DNA of 37,211 bases from Bacilli bacterium (GTDB lineage Bacteria > Bacillota_I > Bacilli_A > RFN20 > CAG-826): positions 1 to 37,211 of the forward strand of contig JAILBR010000034.1 in the NCBI GenBank assembly GCA_024680795.1, given 5' to 3'. The translations under genes were made by a program, and so were the position numbers. The notes under the pieces are model-generated. The model made no database searches. It was not told the origin of the DNA and saw only the letters and a program-made list of their open reading frames with translations. This document shows, piece after piece, positions 1 to 7,242 of the stretch (position 1 is its first letter; each line of letters opens with the position of its first letter).

Positions 1-161
1 TGATTATTCATGTTCCTATTTTCTATGAGTATTATCACAAGAAGAGGAATGAAGGTAAGGCTCATCGAGTTGCCATTTCTCACTTAGCTCGAAAGCTTGT
101 GAGATTAATTTATAAGTTAGAAACGAGTCACACCCATTTCGACTTATCATCATTTAGATAA
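1..161 (+). CDS. IS110-family transposase, C-terminal end (cut by window edge)
   Basis: Frame 3 is open from the window edge to TAA at 159-161, giving 52 residues. The segment KRNEGKAHRVAISHLARKL followed by a short tail resembles the C-terminal end of IS110/IS1111 transposases (Transposase_20 region), which act through a DEDD-type N-terminal nuclease and a C-terminal serine. Catalytic parts lie outside the window, so it cannot be told whether the element is intact. A perfect 8-bp inverted repeat (GGAGATTA at 219-226, TAATCTCC at 251-258) lies downstream and could mark the element end, although IS110 elements often lack clear inverted repeats. Confidence 0.75.
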   Translation, partial: IIHVPIFYEYYHKKRNEGKAHRVAISHLARKLVRLIYKLETSHTHFDLSSFR

Positions 162-268
162 TTACTGCGAATTATCATATTCTTTCAAAATTCCTTCTAT
201 TTGGAATCTTTTCGACGTGGAGATTATTTTTTTCTTGACTGACTAATAGTTAATCTCCTTATAATCAA

Positions 269-288
269 AAGCGCTCAAAAGAGCGCTT
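269..288. terminator. Hairpin AAGCGCTC-AAAA-GAGCGCTT
   Basis: Perfect 8-bp stem with a 4-nt loop, 9 nt beyond the stop of the minus-strand gene at 298. On the minus strand it is followed by only a short T-rich run (TTGATTAT). It probably ends that gene and may also separate it from the transposase. Confidence 0.6.
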
Positions 289-297
289 AGTTAGATA

Positions 298-2013
298 TTA
301 ATCGTCGTCGTCATCGTTGGACTTTTTCTTGCCAGCAGCCATTTCAGCTTTAAGCTCTTTAGCCCAATTGACTTTTCCGATTTCGCCTTGTTCAAGTCCA
401 TCTTTGTCCATGGTGTCTTGAATAAGTTCTTTACATCTTCTGACTGATAAGCCACTTCTAACTTTAAAGCAAAGTGGAATTTCAGCATACATGCCTTTAT
501 GTCCGGCATTTTGAACAGGAATCTTGCTATTCTTGTAATCTTCTGGATCTAAGGCGAAGTAGAGTTTGAGAGATTTTCCAGCAACGGTAATTCTCACATA
601 CATTTTCTTATGTAAGCGGAATGTATCGCCAACTGCAGAAATTCTTGATTTGACTCCGTATGATAAGATTTCATTCTTTAATTCATTATATAAATCTAAT
701 ATTTCTTTATCAGATTGAAGTAATCTTTCTGCGAATGATAATCTTTCATATTCTTGTTTTGGTTCAGCTGGAGTTGGTTCAGGTGGAACTACTACTGGTG
801 CTGGAGTTGGTTCTGGAAGAGATTCTGGTTCTTTCTTTTCTTCTTCCTTAGCAGGAGCAGGTTCTTCTTTCTTTTCCTCTACTGGTTCAGGTTTTGGTTC
901 TTCTTTCTTTTCTTCAACAGGGGCTGGTGCTGGTGTAGGAGTTACTCCATTGATACCACCATTGAAGTATTGAACAACGAGTGGTCCACCAAAAGTAGCA
1001 CCGGTAAGGGTTTGATTACCATTTTTATCTGTTGATTCGGAAATCTTTGGTTGATTGACGTTATTACGTGCAATTTCATCTCTAACAATATCTCTAACAA
1101 CATCTCTTAATAACGCTGCTAATGAATTAGCGTCAAATTGTTGTTGTTGGCTTTGAGGTGCGGTGTTATTGATGTTGACGTTAACGTGATTATTTGTTTC
1201 ATCAGATTGTGGTTCAGGAATTGGTTCAGGTTCCACTGGAATAGCTTCTTCTGCTGTTTCAGGAATTGGATCTGGTTCTGGTTCTGGTTCCACAGTTGGG
1301 ATATAGTCATTTCCTAATGTTGCTGTTGTTTGATCAGCCTCTTCAATATGTTGTTCGGTAACTTCTGGAGAAACAACTTCTTCTGGAAGAACAGGAGGTT
1401 GTTCATCAAAAATAACCACATGTGTTTCAGAATCATCACCAACAGTTTCTTGCTTACATGTGATGTGATATAAGCCGATTGAGTAGGTGACTACGATAAA
1501 GATTAGGGCCAAACCACCAAATAATAAAGCAAGGAAGCCAAGGATTGCGGCAGTTAAATAAGTAGTATCTTTATCAACAAAGTAGAGATTAACATAGCCA
1601 AATAAGTATGGTCCATAGCCTAATCCAAGGGCAACGATGGCAATAAGAAGTAAAAGCATCACAGCATAAGCGATGTAGCCACCTTTTTTCTTAACAGCTG
1701 CAACAATAATACCAACGACAAGCATGATAAAGATGATGCCACTTAACGCTAGTGCCACGATTGAGAAGATTAATGGATTAGCGCCATTATTAGTGTAGAA
1801 TGTGGCAAAAGCTTGAGAAAATGGTTGAGCTTTGTCAAATGGATAAATATAAGCGCCTAATGAGGTCTCATATAAGAATTTAAAGTTGCCGTTTAATTCA
1901 GCTTGAGGGGTAACAAAAATAGTTCCAATCAAAAGACCCGCAAAAGCTAAAACGCAAATAATGCTAACGATGAGCAAAGTGCGCAATGCAACTTTACGTT
2001 TTGAATCGTTCAT
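298..2013 (-). CDS. Four-TM membrane protein with long Pro/Glu linker and conserved C-terminal domain, function unknown
   Basis: 571 residues. Visible order: basic N-terminus, about four hydrophobic segments (roughly residues 9-31, 80-105, 115-137, 150-178), then a very Pro/Glu-rich region (about 215-425) with two near-identical Lys/Glu/Pro blocks, then a folded C-terminal domain (about 435-560) containing SFAERLLQSDKEILDLYNEL and a GKSLKLYFALDPEDY stretch, ending in a poly-Asp tail. I recall similar C-terminal domains in unnamed proteins of gut Firmicutes, often next to zinc ribbons or TM segments, but know no function. The start is fixed by AAGGAG 8 nt before the ATG. The next gene also joins a Pro-rich linker to TM segments. 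Likely role is envelope-associated; this is inference. Confidence 0.85.
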   Translation of the reverse strand: MNDSKRKVALRTLLIVSIICVLAFAGLLIGTIFVTPQAELNGNFKFLYETSLGAYIYPFDKAQPFSQAFATFYTNNGANPLIFSIVALALSGIIFIMLVVGIIVAAVKKKGGYIAYAVMLLLLIAIVALGLGYGPYLFGYVNLYFVDKDTTYLTAAILGFLALLFGGLALIFIVVTYSIGLYHITCKQETVGDDSETHVVIFDEQPPVLPEEVVSPEVTEQHIEEADQTTATLGNDYIPTVEPEPEPDPIPETAEEAIPVEPEPIPEPQSDETNNHVNVNINNTAPQSQQQQFDANSLAALLRDVVRDIVRDEIARNNVNQPKISESTDKNGNQTLTGATFGGPLVVQYFNGGINGVTPTPAPAPVEEKKEEPKPEPVEEKKEEPAPAKEEEKKEPESLPEPTPAPVVVPPEPTPAEPKQEYERLSFAERLLQSDKEILDLYNELKNEILSYGVKSRISAVGDTFRLHKKMYVRITVAGKSLKLYFALDPEDYKNSKIPVQNAGHKGMYAEIPLCFKVRSGLSVRRCKELIQDTMDKDGLEQGEIGKVNWAKELKAEMAAGKKKSNDDDDD

Positions 2014-2060
2014 AAAAAATTCTCCTTTATAATCATATTATTCACGTATACGCGTGAAAA
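2014..2060 (-). promoter_or_regulatory. 5' region of gene 298-2013: ribosome site and 18-bp inverted repeat
   Basis: On the minus strand AAGGAG sits 8 nt before the ATG. Upstream is TTCACG-TATACG-CGTGAA (2041-2058), a perfect 6-bp inverted repeat around a 6-nt centre, positioned like an operator. No confident -35 was found. Confidence 0.35.
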
Positions 2061-2190
2061 ATAAAGTTTTTTCTTAAAAATTATGCGCAAAACCCCAATA
2101 TTTTCTATTTTTTGACGGTTTTTGTCCCATTAAGAAGGCTGGCCAAGAGTTTGATTTTGCCATAAAAACTGAGATCATTTTTTGATGATT

Positions 2191-2229
2191 CAATAAAAAA
2201 ACACCCTCTCTCAATAAATAAAGGGTGTT
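2191..2229 (-). terminator. Rho-independent terminator of the zinc-ribbon gene
   Basis: Stem AACACCCT (2200-2207) pairs with AGGGTGTT (2222-2229). On the minus strand it is followed by a TTTTTTATTG run. It lies 19 nt after the stop codon at 2248. Confidence 0.85.
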
Positions 2230-2247
2230 GCTATCTAGTTAGAAATG

Positions 2248-3066
2248 TCAGATTGCTTTTGCTCTTTCTCTATTATAAATCAATCTAATAATGAAATACG
2301 CAACATATGCCCCGTAAATGTAAACCATCTGTAGTTGATCAACATATTGAATAACGCCAGTTTCAATAGGGGTATATCCATTCACTATTTGAGGTAAATA
2401 GTAAATCATATTTAATCCCAAAATGGCAAATAGCATAAATGGGGTTACAACAAATTTAGGAGTTCTATTTGTTGGTTGATGTTTTCTAATTAAATTAATA
2501 AGTGAAATTATGAAATCAGCTAACACCATCAAAGCGCCAATACCAATCACTGCCACTAAGAAAAATGTAGAGATTAAAACAACTAAATGCGTTTCAAATG
2601 TTATAGTAGCTTTCCCTAACTCAGTAAAAATATAAACAATGTAGTCAAGACTAGAGAAGAATAATCCAGTTCCAGATACTAATTCACTATAAAAAGGCGT
2701 GATAAATAAACAAGAAGAGAAAAATCCAAGAGCAACAATAGCACAAATTAACGCCAAAATATTATGAGCGACACCTGCATTAGTTATTTTTTGTGGCTGA
2801 GTAGGTGTTGGTGTTGGTGTAGGAGGAACAACAGGTTGAGTGTCAACTGGTTTTTGTTCCGGCTTCTGATCTAATTTAATTGTTTCGTTTGGCTTATTTT
2901 GGTTTTGATTATTAATAAAATTGGTGAGCAAGGTATCTTCTTGCTTAACATCTTTGTTTTCTGGTTTTGGATCCTGAGGCTTATATTTAAGCTTCAAACC
3001 GCATTTTGGGCAATGACCTTCTTCGCCAGAGAAAATAAAACCACATTTAGGACATTTATACTTCAT
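2248..3066 (-). CDS. Zinc-ribbon membrane protein, function unknown
   Basis: 272 residues from the ATG at 3066. It opens with a zinc ribbon (CPKC at residues 5-8 and CPKC at 19-22), followed by a polar Pro/Gln/Thr-rich linker (about 30-105) and four hydrophobic segments to the C-terminus. The open frame extends upstream to a TTG at 3102, but that TTG is the first base of a strong -35 box and the matching -10 ends 7 nt before the ATG. The longer protein is therefore rejected. The layout of cytoplasmic zinc ribbon, flexible linker and TM bundle is common in uncharacterised Firmicutes proteins. No function can be assigned. Confidence 0.85.
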   Translation of the reverse strand: MKYKCPKCGFIFSGEEGHCPKCGLKLKYKPQDPKPENKDVKQEDTLLTNFINNQNQNKPNETIKLDQKPEQKPVDTQPVVPPTPTPTPTQPQKITNAGVAHNILALICAIVALGFFSSCLFITPFYSELVSGTGLFFSSLDYIVYIFTELGKATITFETHLVVLISTFFLVAVIGIGALMVLADFIISLINLIRKHQPTNRTPKFVVTPFMLFAILGLNMIYYLPQIVNGYTPIETGVIQYVDQLQMVYIYGAYVAYFIIRLIYNRERAKAI

Positions 3067-3102
3067 ACGAATAATTTTAGATGTAATAAACTTGATAGTC
3101 AA
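3067..3102 (-). promoter_or_regulatory. Near-consensus promoter giving a leaderless mRNA
   Basis: Minus strand: TTGACT (3102-3097), 17-nt spacer, TAAAAT (3079-3074), then 7 nt (TATTCGT) directly to the ATG at 3066. Transcription should begin at or next to the start codon, leaving no room for a ribosome site, and none is seen. Confidence 0.75.
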
Positions 3103-3136
3103 TTATGAATACTTAATGAATTCATAAGACTGCCAA

Positions 3137-3170
3137 AATAAAAAAGCACCTTGTTTGCAATCCAAGGCAC
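3137..3170 (-). terminator. Terminator of the GH36-GH13 operon
   Basis: On the minus strand GTGCCTT (3170-3164) pairs with AAGGTGC (3152-3146) using two G-U pairs, followed by TTTTTTATT. The left arm is part of a 17-bp sequence (3164-3180) that recurs inverted at 30312-30328. Confidence 0.65.
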
Positions 3171-3199
3171 CTCTGTCGTTATATTTGAAGCAAAATGCG

Positions 3200-4855
3200 C
3201 TATTTTAAAAGCAGACATTCATAAGGCTGAAGCAAATTATCCTTATGGTCTTTATAATTAGAAAGCACTACTTTCTTATCGGCTTTTAAAAGAGAATTAT
3301 ATTTTTGTTCTTGCCTTGTAAAGTTAGCAATAACAATATACTCCCCACTACCACTACATATTTTATAGGCAAATATATTTTTGCTGTTTGGCAATAAATC
3401 TATATACTTTCCATTTTTGATAATGTCTGAATTATCTTTTTTAAATGAGATTAATTTTTGATAAAAATGGAATAACGAATTCTCATCTTCCTTTGACGCT
3501 TTAACATTTATTTTGTCTTTATTATCGTTCACCTTTATCCATGATTGTGAAGTTGAGAAACCAGCAAATTCGCTATTATCCCAGCACATCGGTGTTCTAG
3601 CATTATCTCTACTAACTTCTAGAGCTATTTTTTTCAATTTATTCTTAAAAAATGGGATGTTATCGATAGTTTTATAAATATTTCTAATTTCAACATCTCG
3701 GGTTTCTTCTAAAGATTTGAAATGTGCATTAGTCATGCCAATTTCTTGCCCTTGATAAATAAAAGGGGTACCAACCAATAAGAAATATGACATAGCAATA
3801 CATTTAGATGACTCTAATTGATATTCGCCTTCACTACTACCAAATCTGCCAACGCTTCTTCTTTGATCATGGTTTTCAATAAATAATGAGTTCCATCCTT
3901 TTTGATATAAGCCATCTTGCCACTTTCTCACGACTTTTTTAAGTCTTTTAAGAGAGAACTTCCTATAGAAATATTTAATACCAAAATAATTATCGGTATC
4001 AGTGTGGTCAAAATTAAAAATCATCTCGAGTTCTTGTCTATCAGGAGAGGTTAATTCTATCGCTCTTGGAACCGTTGAAAAAACTGTTTCTCCAACGGTC
4101 ATAGAATCATAATTTGCATAAACATCTTTATACAATTCATGTAGGAACTCGTGCAAACGCGGGCCATTGATAAAATTCTTAAATCCAGTTAGAGCTGGGA
4201 GAGGGAAACTATTTTTAAATTCTTGTCTTTTAGAAATGAGGTTAATTACATCGCATCTAAATCCATCGATTCCTAAGTCTAACCAGAATTTCAAAATTTT
4301 CTTAACTTCTTCTCTAAGTTTAGGATTTTCCCAGTTTAAATCAGGCTGCTCTTTCGCAAATAAATGAAGATAATATTCATCATCGCTATTAGGCAGTTTC
4401 GTCCATGCTTTTTCTGAAAAGAACCCACTCCAGTTGGTTGGAGGTTTTTTGCCATTTTTCTTTCCTTTTTTAATGATGTAATAATCGCGATAAGGAGAAT
4501 CTTTGTGCTCAGATATATCTTTAAACCACTTATGTTGATTACTCGTGTGGTTTACCACTAAGTCCATAATAATTCTAATTCCTCTATCATGGGCCTCTTT
4601 AATCATCTTTTTAGCGTTATCAAGCGTGCCAAAAGGAGGATATATATCATAATAGTTCGAGATATCATATCCATTATCCACTTGTGGGGAATCATATATT
4701 GGTGATAACCAAATACAATTAACACCTAGCTCTTTTAAATAATCCAGTTTAGAGATTATGCCCTTTATATCGCCAAACCCATCTCCATCGGAGTCGCAAA
4801 AACTCCTCGGATATATTTGATAAATAATTGCGTCTTTAAACCAGTTAGTTCTCAT
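3200..4855 (-). CDS. malL: GH13 oligo-1,6-glucosidase / alpha-glucosidase
   Basis: 551 residues, the usual length for GH13 subfamily 31 enzymes that cleave terminal alpha-glucosides from short oligosaccharides in the cytoplasm. Seen: calcium-site loop DSDGDGFGD (21-29), region I DLVVNHTS (98-105), region II GFRCDVINLISK with nucleophile D202, region III GETVFS with acid/base E256, region IV FIENHD with D330. Valine after the nucleophile Asp is the residue associated with alpha-1,6 (isomaltose-type) preference in this subfamily. An oddity is NHDQRR where NHDQPR is usual. Its start overlaps the end of the GH36 gene by 11 bp, indicating translational coupling. Trehalose-6-phosphate or dextran-type specificity cannot be excluded from sequence alone. 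Confidence 0.93.
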   Translation of the reverse strand: MRTNWFKDAIIYQIYPRSFCDSDGDGFGDIKGIISKLDYLKELGVNCIWLSPIYDSPQVDNGYDISNYYDIYPPFGTLDNAKKMIKEAHDRGIRIIMDLVVNHTSNQHKWFKDISEHKDSPYRDYYIIKKGKKNGKKPPTNWSGFFSEKAWTKLPNSDDEYYLHLFAKEQPDLNWENPKLREEVKKILKFWLDLGIDGFRCDVINLISKRQEFKNSFPLPALTGFKNFINGPRLHEFLHELYKDVYANYDSMTVGETVFSTVPRAIELTSPDRQELEMIFNFDHTDTDNYFGIKYFYRKFSLKRLKKVVRKWQDGLYQKGWNSLFIENHDQRRSVGRFGSSEGEYQLESSKCIAMSYFLLVGTPFIYQGQEIGMTNAHFKSLEETRDVEIRNIYKTIDNIPFFKNKLKKIALEVSRDNARTPMCWDNSEFAGFSTSQSWIKVNDNKDKINVKASKEDENSLFHFYQKLISFKKDNSDIIKNGKYIDLLPNSKNIFAYKICSGSGEYIVIANFTRQEQKYNSLLKADKKVVLSNYKDHKDNLLQPYECLLLK

Positions 4856-7190
4856 TTGTGTTTTCTTCTTCTACATAGTCAAATAGATAGAATCTACTTG
4901 AGAAGTCACGCATAACTCTGACTTTTTCATTAATGCCAGAAGCTGACCATTGAGGATTTAGTTTGATGCCATTTGAGTCAAGCACACTACTATCAACAAC
5001 GTATTGATCGATGTCAGCAGGCATTTTTATAAAGTGCGATAATAGTTTTACTAGTCCACCTTTAGGATTGACATAGAAAGGTGAAATCAAATTAACAAGG
5101 TTACCGAACTCACGAATATCGTGTTCAATACCTAAACCATTAACCAAATACTTACCAGGAACAAGCCCTTTTACTGAGAGGTATGTTTCTTGTGGATTAA
5201 TCTCTTGATGGATATAGTTGACTGCAACAACCGCGTGTTTTTTATCTTCAGATAAAACTTGCCACCTTAATGAATGGTCATTGCTATCAAGAGCCCTAAA
5301 TTCACCAAATTGGAAAATTTCTCTTCTCTTTTTATATGTTCCAATAAGGACTTGTGAACGATCTTTATCAAATTTATCAACTTCCGAGAAAAGAAGTTCA
5401 TAACCAATAACACCAAACATCGCTACTGTGAATCTAGTGTTGATTGATATTTCTCTTAGTGTTTGTTGATTTGGAGTACTACTAATGTGATTTGATAAAG
5501 TGCTAAGAGGATAGCCATAAGAATAATTATATTGAATTCTTAGTCTTTCAAACGCATCGGTGTCATCACTAGCCCAAATTTGTGGGAAGAAAGATAAGAT
5601 GCCTAAGTCAAATCTATTTCCACCACTTGCGCAGCCTTCAAATAGAACTTTAGGGAATCTTTTAACTAGTTCTCTCATCACATGATATAAACCTAAAATA
5701 TAGCGATGGAAAAACTCACCATTATTTGGAATGGATGGAATATCAGACATATGTCTATTCATATCCCATTTCACGTATTCAATGTTTGCTCTATTTAAAA
5801 TATTAGAAACATTTTCAATGATATAGTCTTGCACTTCTTTTTTAGATAAATCTAAAAGAAGTTGGTGTCTACCAAGAGATGGTTTAGAAGTTTGATTTGC
5901 TATCACCCAATCAGGATGAGCTTCATAAAGTTTAGATTTTTGATTGATACTTTCTGGCTCGAACCATAGCCCAAACTTTAGTCCAATTTTATTAATTCTT
6001 TGAGCAAGCCCTTCAAGACCATGAGGCAATTTCTTTTTATTGACATCATAATCTCCTAGACCCTCTGAATCATTGTTTCTAGTGGAGAACCATCCATCAT
6101 CAAGAACAAATAGTTCTGCACCATATTTTTTAGCGCTTTTCGCTAAAGATAGAAGTCTAGATTCAGTGAATTTAAAATTGGTGCCTTCCCAGTTGTTGAT
6201 AACTACAGGCCGAAGAACCTCCTTAAACTCTGGGTTGACCACGTTTGCATTAACGAAATTATGCATGTTGATTCTGCCTTGGTTAACACCTTGATTAGAA
6301 TATGTAAATACTGCATAAGGAGCTTCAAATTTATCACCTTTATTTAATTTAAAATCAAAACAGAACGGGGAAATACCACTTGTTACTCTAACAATGCCAT
6401 ATGTTTCAAGTTCAACTTGATTAAAATGGTTTCCTGAATACATAAGGTTGAAAATCATGACTTCACCATGGTCTAGAGATGCATTAGCGTTTCTAATAAC
6501 GAATAATGGGTTGGTTTTATGAGATGAAAAACCAGTTAATGATTCGTGAACAATGCGTCCCGGTTTAACTGGAAGAACATCATCATGCATTTCACTTGCC
6601 CAACCACCAGTAAAGTGAGTCACTGTGTAATTGTTATTAAACATGTCTAGTTGTAAAGATAAAGCCTTCAAAACATCGACAGGTGCTTCTCCGTTATTGA
6701 TGATTACCATGTTTCTTGCGTATACATCGGATTCTTCAAAGACCATGAACCTTACATCCACTCTGACTTGTGATTCTTTTTCGATAAAATGAATGATTAG
6801 TTCTTCATTTGCACCATGAGGTGTTGGAAGTTCGCTTTCGATATGAATATCCTTGTTTAAAGTGTATCCTTCATATTGAAAATCAAACACATATCCATTC
6901 TTCTCGTTTTTTAATAGGATTGGCGTGCCCTTATAATCACCTTTATGTGGAAAGGAGAATTCTAATAAAGTCGTATCCATACTCAAGTTAGGATTAACGT
7001 CTTCTTTATAGATAACAGTTGTTCCTTTTGCGACTGAAATCTTTTGAGAAATTGGTCCTATTTCAAAGTTATCAACTTCAATTCTTTGACCAAAATAGTC
7101 ATGAATAACTAACCCTGTTTCATCAACATGAAAAACATAGGATAAGTCTTTCGTATTTAAAATAAATACTTTATCGTTTGTAATTACCAT
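4845..7190 (-). CDS. rafA: GH36 alpha-galactosidase
   Basis: 781 residues. Hydrolyses terminal alpha-1,6-galactose from melibiose, raffinose and related sugars. Seen: N-terminal beta-sandwich (to about 320), WFEPES (409-414), nucleophile D476 in YVKWDMNRH, the GCASGGNRFD substrate-binding loop (519-528) and acid/base D542 in ASDDTDAFER, as in the bacterial tetrameric GH36 enzymes. It is about 40-50 residues longer than typical, owing to a C-terminal tail that looks unrelated to the catalytic domains. No signal peptide, so cytoplasmic. GAGG lies 8 nt before the ATG. It is first in a two-gene operon with the GH13 gene and is divergent from the GH2 gene, with only 52 bp between. The symbol is by function; an aga/melA name would serve equally. 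Confidence 0.93.
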   Translation of the reverse strand: MVITNDKVFILNTKDLSYVFHVDETGLVIHDYFGQRIEVDNFEIGPISQKISVAKGTTVIYKEDVNPNLSMDTTLLEFSFPHKGDYKGTPILLKNEKNGYVFDFQYEGYTLNKDIHIESELPTPHGANEELIIHFIEKESQVRVDVRFMVFEESDVYARNMVIINNGEAPVDVLKALSLQLDMFNNNYTVTHFTGGWASEMHDDVLPVKPGRIVHESLTGFSSHKTNPLFVIRNANASLDHGEVMIFNLMYSGNHFNQVELETYGIVRVTSGISPFCFDFKLNKGDKFEAPYAVFTYSNQGVNQGRINMHNFVNANVVNPEFKEVLRPVVINNWEGTNFKFTESRLLSLAKSAKKYGAELFVLDDGWFSTRNNDSEGLGDYDVNKKKLPHGLEGLAQRINKIGLKFGLWFEPESINQKSKLYEAHPDWVIANQTSKPSLGRHQLLLDLSKKEVQDYIIENVSNILNRANIEYVKWDMNRHMSDIPSIPNNGEFFHRYILGLYHVMRELVKRFPKVLFEGCASGGNRFDLGILSFFPQIWASDDTDAFERLRIQYNYSYGYPLSTLSNHISSTPNQQTLREISINTRFTVAMFGVIGYELLFSEVDKFDKDRSQVLIGTYKKRREIFQFGEFRALDSNDHSLRWQVLSEDKKHAVVAVNYIHQEINPQETYLSVKGLVPGKYLVNGLGIEHDIREFGNLVNLISPFYVNPKGGLVKLLSHFIKMPADIDQYVVDSSVLDSNGIKLNPQWSASGINEKVRVMRDFSSRFYLFDYVEEENTNEN

Positions 7191-7242
7191 AGTGAAAACC
7201 TCGCAAATATTTTATAATATTTTTGCATTCGGGAGAAGAATT
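7191..7242. promoter_or_regulatory. Divergent promoter region of the glycosidase island with imperfect inverted repeat
   Basis: The 52-bp gap carries TATAAT (7213-7218) for the plus gene and an overlapping A/T box for the minus gene. The 24-bp imperfect inverted repeat at 7203-7226 (GCAAATATTTTA against TAATATTTTTGC) covers both -10 regions. One regulator bound here could control both directions. GGGAGAAG precedes the plus-strand ATG at 7243. Confidence 0.5.

Noticed and set aside
754-1035. Plus-strand open frame rich in Trp and Phe opposite the Pro/Glu linker
   Set aside because: It is the antisense of a GAA/CCA-rich repeat region; the composition is not protein-like and there is no ribosome site.
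3067-3102. TTG start adding 12 residues to the zinc-ribbon protein
   Set aside because: The TTG is the first part of a -35 box with a correctly spaced -10.
7192-7242. Upstream ATG for the GH2 gene
   Set aside because: It precedes the TATAAT promoter, lacks a ribosome site, and the family homology starts at 7243.
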